From: Odontesthes bonariensis
Taxonomy: Eukaryota; Chordata; Actinopteri; Atheriniformes; Atherinopsidae
Assembly (NCBI RefSeq): GCF_027942865.1
Contig: NC_134510.1
Location: 20,825,209-20,889,208, forward strand
Length of the DNA stretch: 64,000 bases
Direction: 5' to 3'
Each line of letters opens with the position of its first letter. Position 1 is the stretch's first letter. The notes beneath the pieces are model-generated. The model made no database searches, had not been told where the DNA came from, and was given only the letters and a program-made list of their open reading frames with translations. Position numbers and translations under genes: made by a program. This document shows, piece after piece, positions 43,597 through 55,251 of the stretch.

Positions 43597-45934
43597 ATGC
43601 TTCTCTTTACACTGGTCCTTGGAGTTTGGCTTCTCCCAAAAGGCAAGTTTTTCTTTTCTGTAAATGAGTTCAGTATCTTTCATTTTGAAATGCTTTTGAA
43701 TACTTCTGACCACTCTTCTTTCTTTCTAACCTGCGTTTTGTGCACCAATAAGTTCGCTTTTTAAGAAGATCTTTGATATCCTCAGAATAGCACCAATATT
43801 TTTTTTTTCTTTTTGTAGCATCGTTTCTGATTAATTCCCTTCTAAATGAATGTGGTAATACGGTTTTGTTCATGCTTTGACAATTAATGCTTCTTTTCTT
43901 TTTTTTCCCAGGGGAAACTCTGACATGCTATGAGTGTCTACCAGGGTACTCTGAACCTTGCACGAAAATAGCAACATGTCCCTCACAGAATCATCAGTGT
44001 GTCTCACTCAGAACGATGACATATGCAGGTATATTTCTGTATAGTTTATGGTGGTTGTTGGTCCCCTGTTTGGAACTTGCTCAGTTTACAGTGGCTTTTC
44101 TTTGGCTACAGGTGGTTCAATAATTACTGACATTGGAGCAAAAACTTGTGCTTTGCCTCAGGAGTGTGGTGAGCATTCTCTCAACTTTGGAACGGTTAAA
44201 ACCGTGATTACCACCAAGTGCTGCAACTCGGACCTCTGCAACAACCAGTCTGCCCCAGGTAATTTACATCCTGCGTGTATTTATTTTTTTCCCCACATTG
44301 CGCAGGGTTGCTCTAACTACAGTCTTATGTATTTACACTTTATGCAAAATGCTTGGTGAGTGCAAATATTTCAAACCAAGAAAAAAAGTCCAAAAAGAGA
44401 AACAGTTTGAATATTTGCGAAATGCAGTGACACAGGACCAAGAAAAAAAATGAATTCAGTGTTAAAAGTGAAACGTCCTTGCTGCTAAACCTGATTCTGA
44501 ATTACAGCTTCACTAATTTGCCTGGACGGAGGCACTCATATCACAGACGCAAATGATTGTCATTTCATTACACCTAAAAATACTGAAGCAGTGCGCCTTG
44601 TAATGTCAAGTTTATTCTCCAAAACGTCCTTATATATTTTGCTTGTTCCTTCATCCATCCTCTCATTAGACAATGAATAAAGAATTGCACTCTGAAAGTT
44701 AGTGCTGACCACATTAAAATGCTTCAGGTGTGAAATCAGTCATTTAAGGTTAAAGTGTCAGGGTGGGGTGGTGAGGTAGGACACGTATGCAGACTCAGAG
44801 GTTGAAAGCAAACAGGGATTTATTCACAAAAACAAATGTTAAAACAAAAGGCGCGGCTGAGCCGGATAACAAAGAAACCTAAACTGAGGAATAAATACTT
44901 GACAAAAACAAAACTCTTGACAAGGCATGGATAAATACTTAACTTGGTGAGACAACGTGGCGTGGCATGAGGGATATCACAGGCGAGTAGGTAAGGATCT
45001 GACAAAAGGACAGGGAGACTGGAAACTAAATAGGGAACTGGGAGTGATTGGTGACTGGGTGCAGCTGGTGGGGAATGAACAGGTGACATGAGTGAAGTTA
45101 ATGAACTGAACATGGGAAGTGAGGGGAAAACAATGGCAAAACTAAAAACAAGAACTCAAAACCAAGACATAAAACCAAGACATGAAACCTAAAACATGGT
45201 GAAACATAAAACTAAAAACATGGCAGAGTCCCGTGGGCGTGACATAACGTTACAGAAGTCTTGAGTTTGTGGGATTGGTTCAGCAACTTTATGACATCAG
45301 ATCTTACATGCCGAAAGCATTGAAAGCCTAATTTGCACATTTGCTAATTTAACAGTTGCCTTAATCTATTGAAAATGAAATGACCAGGTTTTAACTTGTT
45401 CAGTTTCCACAATAAAAGGAAAGGGAACCGCATTGTTTGGCACAGAAACATCATTTTCTAGGAACTTACTTGAAAACAGCCCATTACCATTTTCTTCCTC
45501 AAATGATTAATTTTTTGTTTTACCAGATCCTGGCAAATTTTCCCCAAATGGCAAAAAGTGCTTCACCTGCGAAGGAGAAACATGCACTAAAACTCTAAAC
45601 TGTGAGGGGAATGAGGACCGCTGCGTCTCAGGAACATGTAAGAGACCTGCTTCTTCCTCAAAGTCATTCCAATATCAAACACTGTAGTTTGCTTGATAAC
45701 ATTATTTTCATTCTTTCAGTGAATGCCGATGGTGTTAAGACGACCTTAAAGGGCTGTGCCTCCGAGCTGATGTGCCTAGCTTCATCTACACAGCAGCTTG
45801 CCTTGAAGACCAAAGCAGCCAGCGGATTAAAACTGAGCTGCTGCCAGGGCGACTTATGCAACAGCGCCGGCAGTACAAGTGCTGGTCTGCCGCTGATGGC
45901 GGTGCCGCTCATCTCTCTGGTCTTATTGTCTTAG
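43597..45934 (+). CDS. LU-domain (Ly6/uPAR) gene B: two LU domains, GPI signal, 211 aa
   Basis: Exons: 43597-43642, 43912-44028, 44112-44258, 45527-45637, 45720-45934; 636 nt. Same architecture as gene A: signal peptide [18 protein letters not shown]1 ([12 protein letters not shown] to [10 protein letters not shown]), LU2 ([15 protein letters not shown] to [10 protein letters not shown]), GPI signal ending [15 protein letters not shown]. Intron 1 again uses a GC donor. LU2 has about five extra codons compared with A, in the stretch before the final Cys pair. Intron 4 donor and acceptor choose T|TG instead of A's G|TG, changing Val to Leu. Intron 3 carries a solo LTR (44756-45244). AATAAA at about 46251 is the likely polyadenylation signal. 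Confidence 0.9.
44756..45244 (-). mobile_element. Solo LTR, Ty3/Gypsy-like, in intron 3 of LU gene B
   Basis: TGTCAGGGTGGGGTGG to GGGCGTGACA, 489 bp, flanked by TAAAG (44751-44755) and TAACG (45245-45249), a 5-bp duplication with one change. Gene A has the empty site GGTTAAAGTTACAG. An AATAAA is visible on the minus strand near the distal side. Confidence 0.75.
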
Positions 45935-48900
45935 TTGCTCAATACAGCAGCATCACTGCTCAACTTTTCTTATCATTTTAGCAGAATTATAGAGCTGCAT
46001 GCATGTTCTTCTTTCCAATAATGTGAAATGAGAACGCGAAAAAGATGAGTAAGCAAAGCACCAAATGTCATTTACCTTATCTTGCTTCATGCAATTTCTT
46101 ATGCGCTTTGCTGTTGTTAATTATGAATACGCTTTTTTCTAAGTAAAAAGGTTAAAAAAGATTCTGGTGCAGATTTTCATTGTTCAGTGCCTTTATAAAC
46201 CAGATTTTTGGAAACACAAAAGACTTGTTCTTGTCATTAATAAGAATTTGAATAAACAAATTGGACCTTTTATTTCTATTTCCTGTCTGAGTCTCTCTTT
46301 AATTTTATAATTGATTACATTAATTGACTTATAACGTTTATGGAACAGCACAAAGTAAGTGTCAAAGCACATACTAATCAGTGTGTGCATTTATATTAAT
46401 AAAGGGCAGCTACTTGAATAATCAAAACAGAGCCCCTCAATTACATAAACGGTTTCTGCATACTGTATCACCATAAAGTGTTCCTCATGTGACTGAATCA
46501 TCCCTTAGTTGTGCTGCTAGAGGTTCAGCCTGCCGGAGGACCTATGTTGCACTGAGCTCTTCTACCTTCCTCAACTTATATTTGTAGTAATTAGTTGTAA
46601 TTCTTGTATGTAATTTATTTTGGTGTGTCAAAAGGAATTGTTGGGGTTTTCATGTTAAGTGTTTTTTATTTCATCTAATTTTGTATTCATTTATTTCATT
46701 ATTACCATTATTTACTCCCTGGTTTAATTTACATCTGTATGCATAAAGGGAACATTTGAGTAAGTTTGGCGTGCTTACGTACGTGATAAAGCGCATTGCG
46801 TCTCTTCCCGTTTACCTCGCTAGTGTCAGGGTGGGGTGGTGATATAGGACACGGATGCGGACTTTCAAAAAAAGAGACTGGATTTATTTCACAAACAAAA
46901 AACAAAGTACAAACAAAAGGCGTGGCTAAACTGGATTCAGAAAACGTGACTGTGAAAAACAAACAAAAAAGACTTGGCAAGGCGTAGGATAAATAAATAC
47001 TTAGCTTGTGGTAGGAGACGAAGAACATGGGTGACACAGGTATCATGGAAGGTAAGGCAAGCAAGGCAAGTTGGTAAGACAAACAGGGCAAAGATCCGGC
47101 AAACAGACAGGGGAGACAGGAAACTAAATAGAGGGCTGGGAGATTAGTGACTGGGTGCAGCTGGTGGGGAATGAACAGGTACAGTGAATGAACTGAGTGA
47201 AGGGAAACTAAAACATGGCAAAACTAAAAACTAAACATGGACTAAAAACCAAAACGTGACCTAAAACATAAAACTTAAAACATAAGTTCAGTGGCGTGAC
47301 AGCTAGTGCGATGTAGAGTTGCTGTCCTATCGGCTCACTGAATATCATCAAAATCCTCTTTCCAGTGGCATATCTCTTATTGAAAACTCCTTAACGCAGT
47401 CTTTCTCTACTCTAGTACTCATTTCTTGTTTCAGCTCTGCTGTTCTCTTCAATCTGTATTTCTAAAGTCTGCTAGGTTGGCTCCATCCCTCTATCTCCAA
47501 CTTTCACTTGCTCGGTGCCAGATGTTTAGCTGTCCCCTTTCGTTAGTGATAATGGAACATGAAACAAATGTCTTCTTTTTTTTCCCTGTCCCTCTGAAAC
47601 AGGGACAATTAAGATAAAAGTTAGAAAGTAAGCTGTGAGCCATATAAAACATGACCACATATAAACCCTGGAGCAGCCATACTGTCTTACTGTCCTCATT
47701 TACAGAACTATTCCTCTTGTTGTAGTATGAGCAGCAGTAACATTTTTTTTTACTTCCACTGGCAGTAATGTTGATGTGTTTTTATGTCTATACATAGCTT
47801 CATTCCTTGTTTTATACTGCTGCATATAGACCACATTTATACTGAAAGTAATGTGTTTTTTTATGTGATCTGATTGAGGTAACGCCTTCACAGTTAAATA
47901 CCAGTGCAAACACTTCCGATTGCCTTCAGGAGTTCCTCTGCATCTCTTTTGTTTGACCCCAACTCACTCCACTACACACAACACAGGACCATGAACTGAG
48001 CTCTCGACTGGGGTTTTTCCTGATGTGTGAAGAGTTGCTAGAATAATCTCCAGTGGCACTTTATCGTCTCTACCACATGAGTTTAGGGCCTGCAAAAAAA
48101 AGATGGTTGCGCTCATGATCATGAAAACATTGCTTTAAACCGTTGCCTTGTATCAAAGGAAAAAGTAGAAAAAAAACTACAATTTCCTCCAGTCATTTAA
48201 TGACGTGGTTTCTCAATCGATGTGTTCTGAGCGTCTACTTCTGGCACAGTTTGAGAATTGCTATCCTCACACACTGTCATCTTCCACCAGTGATGTATCC
48301 CGCCTCCTGGGGAACTTATCTGCCTTCTGTCCCCGACCACGTGCTCTGCTTCAGCGTCTATTGGCGTCTGTTTTCCCGGCTTCAACTCTTCTAGCCGGAG
48401 ACCCAGAGACTGTGTGTGGGCTAGAAGATGGGACTGTTTGCTGAGTTTTGCTGGTGTAAAAAGAAGTAATTACCAACGGTTTCCTGATTTCGGGTCCTAA
48501 ATACACCTGTTACAATTACAGCATCATCAGGCACAAAATTTAAGAGGTGGTTTTGTTGGCAGTAAATAAAGGTGAAATCAGCAGTGAATTTTCTATGATT
48601 CATTTAGTAACCCTATCCACAAATTCTGCGTTCTGTAATGAAGGTTCCGTAAATACGTAAACATCAGCTCATGTTTTTCTAATCACAAAAACGGAAACCA
48701 CTCAGACCAACCCCCAAAGGGTCATAGGATCTGGTGTCATCCCTCTTTATAACATGAGAACAAAACCTACCAGACACAAAGCCATGAAAATAAAGACCAT
48801 CAATAAAACAAAAGAAGCATGAGAAACAAAAGCATGTTGCATCTATGAGGGCCGCAGAGGTAAACTAGTGCCTGAAAAGTGTGAATATTTCTTCCTCTTT

Positions 48901-49111
48901 TCATTGCGTCTTGGATATCCATTTGACAGAAGACATGATGGTTATATAGAGTTGTGGAAAATGTCCAGTTTTTCTTTAGTTTTTAGAAATGTCTGATTCA
49001 GATGATTTAAGAGGGAGTCAGGCCCTACTTTTTGTTGTCTTTATTTAATGATTGTTGCATGAATATGAGTTTCCATAAATACACGTATCCCTCCGATGAT
49101 AACTTCATATC
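45935..49111. repeat. Unit B, 3' flank of LU gene B
   Basis: Matches 22281-26158 of unit A without the DIRS boundary change. It contains a solo LTR at 46824-47301. An ORF at 48205-48444 (79 codons, FENCYPHTLSSSTSDVSRLL) is open here, but its A counterpart lacks two blocks. No family recognised, and it is probably not a gene. The unit ends at TTCATATC before a TTAA. Confidence 0.65.
46824..47301 (-). mobile_element. Solo LTR, Ty3/Gypsy-like, in unit B 3' flank
   Basis: 478 bp, TGTCAGGGTGGGGTGG to GGCGTGACA, with a perfect 5-bp duplication GCTAG (46819-46823, 47302-47306). Unit A has the empty site at about 23172. Confidence 0.8.
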
Positions 49112-49115
49112 TTAA

Positions 49116-50696
49116 CACTCTGGAGTCTAAATCCTGCCGGCGGGATTTTTGACACATCTCCAAAAACACATCTGTAACTCTGAGTTTTTGTCATTCAAAC
49201 ATATAAGTGACACCATTAAAAACCTTGAAACTTCTAGTTTTCAAATATATATATATTAAAATGAATTATATAGCTGGCCCTTTTTAAAGACAGTGAACAG
49301 AAATCTTTGGATTTTTTGTAGTCTCAGGCGCCGTTTACACATAGCCTACCCGGGTATTTTGAAAAACGCATATTTTCTAACCTTCGTTTGCAAAAAAAAC
49401 TAGGTGCACACAGCCCCGTTTTTAAAAAAAAACCACGTCTACATTGATCCGGAGAAATACGCTATCAGGAGCTGTTAAATTACGCCAAGCCTGATGGTGG
49501 CAGTGTTAGAACAATGAGAATTCCACACAAGCCAATCAGAAGCCTAATAGAGAACCGTTGACAGGAAGAACTTCCGGATCCTTTTCAAGAAGAAAATATG
49601 GCGCCAGGCTCATGTGTGTGGACTGATAGCGAGACTGAGCTACAGAAGCTCCGCAATTGCTGCCCTCCGCCCGCGCCCTAATGCGCCTTTGTTGTTCAAT
49701 ACATTGTATGACTGTAATTTTCAAAATCACACAAGCGAGTATAGCTCTCAACAACAGAAATGCTGCTAGTACCTCCATGCTTGCCAGATAAACAATGAAT
49801 GGCGTTATCACGCTAGCATCCTGCCAATATGGCGGATAGGGGCGGAGCTCTGTACTATGACGACAACTCCGCATTCCATTCTGAAAACTCCGTTTTCGTC
49901 TCTTTCAACCAGTTTACACACAAACGCTAAACGGAGTTTTTAAAAAATCTCCACTTTTGCCAGAGTTTTTTTTTAGCTTCGTTTTCGGAGGAAAAAACTC
50001 CGTTTGTGTATAAACGAAAGGCACAAACGAAGGGAAAGGTCTTCGTTTTTCAAAATACTCGGGTATGTGTAAACGGCACCTCAGACTGCAGCAGCTTCCT
50101 AGGCCACACCTATCCCTATTCACATGTAAAGTACCAGGTGATTGAGTGGCTATTCACAGGTGAGAACACACCCCATTCAGCCAGCATGTGGGGGAAGGCA
50201 GCAATGTCCTGCCAGTGACAGACAATTATCACATGGAGAGTGACAGAGGGTGGGGGGAATCAGGGGTGTTACACACCCATCTAATTTGTATTCAACTCTC
50301 AGACACTGCCTGGAGTTACAAAAAACTTTTTTACAGTTTGTGTGAAAACAAAAAAACATTTCTGACTGCACTTTTTGCTTTTATGCAGCCAACACTTTTG
50401 TTTACAAAGTTCAATCTTCAAAAGTCTTGGCTAGATATATTTATAGTGTGTTTTCTTGCACTGTTTGAAGACCTCTAAAACTTGTTTTTTTGTACAGTTG
50501 TGTTTCCCCTCAATTTAAATAAAACTTGTTTGTATTACATTCACTTCACTCTCATATTGTTTTTTGTTAGGCTTTTCAGAATACAACCATATGTGTCACT
50601 TTTGCATAGATGTTTACAGTTAGTTGAAATACTTGAAAATGTCAAGGTGGTGACAACTGCCTCAAAGTCTCTGAAAAGGCCTTAGACTCCAAAGGG
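49116..50696. mobile_element. TTAA-flanked miniature element, copy at B/C junction, with nested insertion
   Basis: Same element as 38478-39303, flanked by TTAA (49112-49115, 50697-50700). It is enlarged by a nested 754-bp element. The two copies are close in sequence outside that insertion. Confidence 0.75.
49327..50080 (+). mobile_element. PIF/Harbinger-like element nested in the TTAA element
   Basis: Terminal inverted repeats GGCGCCGTTTACACATA and, inward from the right, GGTGCCGTTTACACATA. 3-bp duplication TCA (49324-49326, 50081-50083). The copy at 38693 is uninterrupted. Near 49599 a short frame MAPGSCVWTDSETELQKL resembles the start of a Myb-like accessory protein of Harbinger elements, then stops. 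The superfamily call rests on the 3-bp duplication and this peptide. Confidence 0.6.
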
Positions 50697-52706
50697 TTAA
50701 ATAAAAAGTTACATACTTTCTCTGAACACACGGGGGCGATATAATCCAAATGTAGTGAATTGTTTCAGCCAATCAGACTTTTTTCTTTTTCTAAACAAAA
50801 TAGGATTTAAAACTAGATCAGCTTGTGGTGCTCTCATAACCACATACCAGTAACCCATAGATAGATAGATAGATAGATAGATAGTTCTTGAGTCTGTTTG
50901 TGGAGCAGCTTAGGGACAGCAGTTTGCTGCTGAACATGCTCCTCTGTCTCATCAGAGTTTGGTGTAGGGAGTGTTGTGTGTTCTCCAGGATGGACAGAGT
51001 CTTCTCCAGGGTCCGTTTCTCTGCCACTGACACCAGAAAGTCCAGCCAGTCTGTCCAAACGTCCAGCATCCCTCTTTTTAATACTGACCCCCCTCCTAAC
51101 AAACCACAGCATAAAAGTGAACACTCGACACAACAGACTGGTAAAATATCAGCAGTTTTTTTTTTTACAGATGTTAAAGGACCCCAGTCTTCTCAGGAAA
51201 TTAAGACGACTCTGTCCTTTATGGTGGATGCTGTCTGTGTTAACAGTCCAGTCCAATTTGTCATCCAGCTGCAATCCCAGGTACTTCTAGGTCCTGACCA
51301 CTTCTGCGTCAGAGCCTCCGATGGAAATGGGCTGGAGATGGGGTCTCTTCCTCCTGAAGTCCACCACCATCTCCTTGGTCTTGGAGGTGTTAAGCTGCAG
51401 ATGGTTAGACCTGCACCATCCCACAAAGTCCTCCACCAGGCCCCTGTACTCCGTCTCTTGTCCATCTGCAATACATCCAACAATCCTTGTCCTTGATGTC
51501 GCTCGTGATCCAGGGCTTTTTATTTGGGAAGCAGCGCACGGTGTTAATAGGGAGCACCATGTCCCTGCAGAAGTTCATGTAGTCCGTAATGCAGTGTGTG
51601 ACCCCCTCGCTGTCCTCACTGTGTGGCTGCTGTAGTACCCTCCAATCAGTGGACTCAACACAGTCCCTCATATGTGTCTCAGGAGAGCTCTGACTGGAAC
51701 TCGAAAGTCCCCTTCTTCCGATGGAATGTTAAGCATTTCATTTAATATCTGGAGAGGATCTTTGTCATCACTTTTTCATAAGTTCAATAGTGTTACTCTT
51801 TCAGTTGGTCTTGCAAACAGAAAACATGAGCAAAGCCAGACTTGTTGGGAATAAGTAGCTACGTTGCTGTCTAACATGTACTGACAACCATTCATCTGCT
51901 TTCGTTTTACTTTAATCTGCCAAGAAATCTGCCAATGTTCGCTCTGAAATTTAATTTGTGATCTGAGCAACTCAAGTCTAATAGCTGCCACCTTCTTTTG
52001 TGTACGTTACTTGGCTCCAGCCACAGAATTGTCATAAAAGATAAGTTTCTTCAACTTTATTCCATCACTGAAAAATATTGTCCAACAGGATTCACACTGA
52101 AATTCTCGGGTAATAAATTATTCTTAACGTCACCTAATACAGTACGAGGCTTCATAGTTTGAGTCTGTTGAATGTTTTTGTCGTAATCATGTCATCATTT
52201 AACATGGAAACGCAAAGAAAAAACCCCACTTTGATTCTCCCAATGTCACTAAGTTAGTCTCCTTTGATCTTTTATGAAATTTTCCTGATTCTCTTCGAAG
52301 TCACTATATTTAAATCACTACAGTCAGAAGGAACAGTTACAGAAAACAACAAGGCTTTCATTGCACGTATTTTCATGTGTTTTGAGTTTTTTTTTAGACC
52401 CAATTGGAAGATTGTGATTGAGATCAAGTCTAAATACAGAGCAAGTCACCAAAGACATAGAAGACTTTAAATCAATTACTTTGTGAAAGATAGTGTTGCA
52501 AGGTAATCTTCTGTAAAAAAGCTCAAAATTGAGCTTGCTTTTTTATTCTTATCCACTTTGTGTTTATGTGTACATGTGATTGTGATGAAAATCAGATCAC
52601 ATGACAAATTAATTTAATATGAGCAGCTTGTATGTTTTGATGAAGAGTCATGTTAATACAATCAGGAAGCATGATCTCCCGCCATAAAATGCGGTTTATT
52701 TTACAG
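50697..52706. repeat. Unit C, smg9-intron-derived part
   Basis: 50697-50860 matches smg9 intron 5 from 13638. A LINE remnant follows (50884-51662). 51663-52440 matches smg9 intron 8. After a deletion it continues as intron 10 sequence up to the exon-11 acceptor. Confidence 0.75.
50884..51662 (-). pseudogene. L2-like LINE ORF2 remnant (unit C)
   Basis: Same peptides and the same stop before KYLGLQL as the unit-B remnant, about 60 bases longer near 51600. It is followed on the LINE 3' side by a short GATA run (50860-50883). Confidence 0.8.
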
Positions 52707-53195
52707 GTACATTGTCCATGCTGGACTGCAATGTCTTCCCAGGCCTGGGGCAGGACTATTTGCCTACCGAGGTCAACATGTTCCTGCTTCCTGTGCAAGA
52801 AAATGATGGAGAGGATAATCTGATCAAAGCAGGTTGTTGAGCACTCATCTTGCCACGAGGCAGAAACTCTGATGTATTGTGTAAGATTCAACTTAATCCA
52901 AATCTTTTCAATGTTTAGGATCAGGAACATATCCACTTTTCTCCCTGCTCCCTGGGTACAGAGGACACCCCTCCTTTTCCACCATGGTGTCAAAACTGCG
53001 CAGCCAAATACTTGCAATGCCCCGCTGCCAGCTGTCACACACCATTCTCACTGAGAAAAACTGGTGAGCATCTCTCATTTGGTACAATTCCACAATGATT
53101 CAGAGACAACTGCTGTAAACACAGGCGTGGGCGTAGAGCCCTGCAGAGGAAACCACAACAGCCCGTGTCAAGCATAGGAGAGACTAAATGTTCCA

Positions 53196-53620
53196 ATGCT
53201 ATTCAATTTAATTCAATTCAATTCAGTTTTATTTATATAGTGCCAAATTACAACAAATGTCATCTTAAGGCACTTAAATAATATAGTCCAATTCAATTAA
53301 TTGTCATCATAATTATTTTCAAAATAATCCATTTCATTCATATAGAGCCAATTCAAAAACAATTTGCTAGCTAAGGAAACCAACAGATTGCACCGAAACT
53401 TCTTCAGTCCAATCTCCCGTCCTGAGCGTGCCTGAGGCGACTGTGGAAAGGAACGACTCCCTTTTAACAGGAAGAAACCTCTGGCAGAACCAGACTCAGG
53501 AAGGGTGGCCTTCCGCCTCAACCAGCTGGGGTTTAAGAAGACAGAAAAGATGGGAAAAAAAACTGTAACACCATTCAAAGGATACCTGTTGGAACAGGGA
53601 AACACAAGTTAATGACCACA
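53196..53620. repeat. Common teleost interspersed repeat in relic intron 12
   Basis: Contains ATTCAGTTTTATTTATATAG, GCACTTAAATAAT, and then CAGGAAGAAACCTCTGGCAG with AGACTCAGGAAG, a combination I recognise as a very common fish repeat. Family not assigned. Absent from smg9 intron 12 in unit A. Confidence 0.6.
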
Positions 53621-53736
53621 ATAATGTCACATGTACATATGATTTGAGAAATTAAATGGGGGGGAAAAAGAGAGCAAAGTGAGGAAAGGTGTGACAGATG
53701 AGCTCCCCCGGCAGTCTCGGGCCAATAGCAGCTTAA

Positions 53737-54165
53737 AGCAATACAATGTAACTTCTCAAAAAGCCCATTATGGAGCTCCCCCTACAGGCTGTTCCGAGAG
53801 CAACTCTAGTCCGGTCTCTTGCTTTGTCGGCCTCTCTCTTTCTCTTCCTTGCTTCATCAGTCAACGTCTGCTTCTTCGGTGCCTCTTCCATGATGATCGT
53901 ACTGACAATGTTGCGCTAGCTTAGCCTTATACCTGGGAGCGTGAGAGGGGTCTATTTGTAATTGCAGTAGGTGTGCCAGAAAGCAAGTCGAAGTACTTCC
54001 GCTCAGCTCCCGGGCCGGTCCAGCAAAGTTTACATAGCGCAGTTTTTCCAACTCAGACCCCCGAAGGGCATAGGAGACAGGCCAATCGTAATATTAAAAC
54101 TCATTCTAGCCGCACAATTTTTTTCAAGCTGTTATTTTAAGGTAGAAATGTTACATAGTATTACT
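53737..54165. mobile_element. Miniature inverted-repeat element flanked by TTAA
   Basis: Terminal inverted repeats AGCAATACAATGTAAC at the left and AGTAATACTATGTAAC inward from the right. TTAA on both sides (53733-53736, 54166-54169). Interior non-coding. Confidence 0.7.
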
Positions 54166-54184
54166 TTAACTATGGGATGTTTCA

Positions 54185-54345
54185 GGATCACCTTAGCCCA
54201 GGGCTGTAGTCAAGACCACCTTTGTCGAGTCCAAGACAAGTCCAAGACCAGGACTGGTCGAGACCAAGTCAAGACCGAGTCCAAATAGGTCCAAGACAAG
54301 ACCGAGTCCGAGTCAAGACCGAGTCCAGGACAGAAAAGAACAAGT
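54185..54345. repeat. Degenerate GAGTCCAAGAC repeat
   Basis: Many imperfect copies of a short GTCCAAGAC / GTCAAGACCGA motif after an AGGGCTGTAGTC start. Probably the end of a non-autonomous DNA element; family uncertain. Confidence 0.6.
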
Positions 54346-55172
54346 TGTATGCATGACAGTATGGGTTATTATTTGGGTTATTATTTGTTGATCTAAAAGC
54401 AAAAATAGTGTCACAACACCCAGGATTTGTAAGTATAACCATTCCCCTTGATATCACATAATCTAATCTAAAGAAAACAGAATTGAACTTATAACTTTAG
54501 GGCTGACTTAAAGTGATGGTTCGGAGTAGATTCACCCTAGGGTCATTTAAACCGTGACATCCAGCCAAGTAGCCCACCCGAAGTTTTTCCGATCTTGGCT
54601 GAACATCAGCCGAGTTACTGAGTTATCCCGAATAGCTTAGTAGAAGCGCTAACGGACCCTGGCAGTATCTCCAAAATTACCACACTAAAATCACATGCCA
54701 TGACACCAAACTTCTACAGTAGTACAAATATGGTCTGTACTCACAAAACGATGCATTTTGAAGTTTGTACATAGTCCAGGAGTTTATTATTATCAACACA
54801 AGCCTAATAGCTTCTCTGCTGCTAAAGCTGCGTCGACGTCACTTCTTTGATCTGGGAGCTTCAATGTAAGATGAGGGTTGATCTACTACTGTAGACAACA
54901 AAGTATATGCTATATTCTACATGATTTTTTATGAATTTTTATGTCGTAGAGTTGTGAATTTATTTTATCAATGGAGAAATTGAGCAGCCTTGCTGACCAG
55001 CAGAGGTCAGAACAATGACTTTTTTATTAATACAATATATTTGACGAGTCGCTGTTTATATTTGCGCACGGTTATTTCATCGGTGTCTTTACTGTCCTGT
55101 GAGACTGCAGGGATCTGCAGAGCTCATCTCTCCCGCTCTTTCACTGCCCGCATTTCTTTGTTGTTTTTGCAG
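54346..55172. other. Rest of relic intron 12
   Basis: Includes a likely interspersed repeat around 54510-54900 (GTGATGGTTCGGAGTAGATT start; no clear ends). From about 55000 it is the same sequence as smg9 intron 12 next to exon 13. No gene seen. Confidence 0.45.
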
Positions 55173-55251
55173 GTTTCACTACGCAGCTCGTATCTGGGAC
55201 GGTGTGAAGAAGTCCTCTGCCCTCTCTGAATACAGCCGGCTCCTCTGCTAG

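Larger units (their letters stand above)
52707..55251 (+). pseudogene. smg9 3'-end duplicate: exons 11-13 only
   Basis: Exon 11 copy 52707-52832 (126 nt), exon 12 copy 52919-53063 (145 nt) and exon 13 copy 55173-55251 (79 nt) have the same lengths and phases and intact AG/GT borders as 17570-17695, 17785-17929 and 18795-18873. No stop or frameshift was seen; the differences I noticed are mostly silent or intronic. Intron 12 has grown by insertion of several repeats. Exons 1-10 are missing, so it cannot make SMG9. It is classed as a truncated duplicate, although its preserved frame suggests a recent origin or capture into another transcript. Confidence 0.85.
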
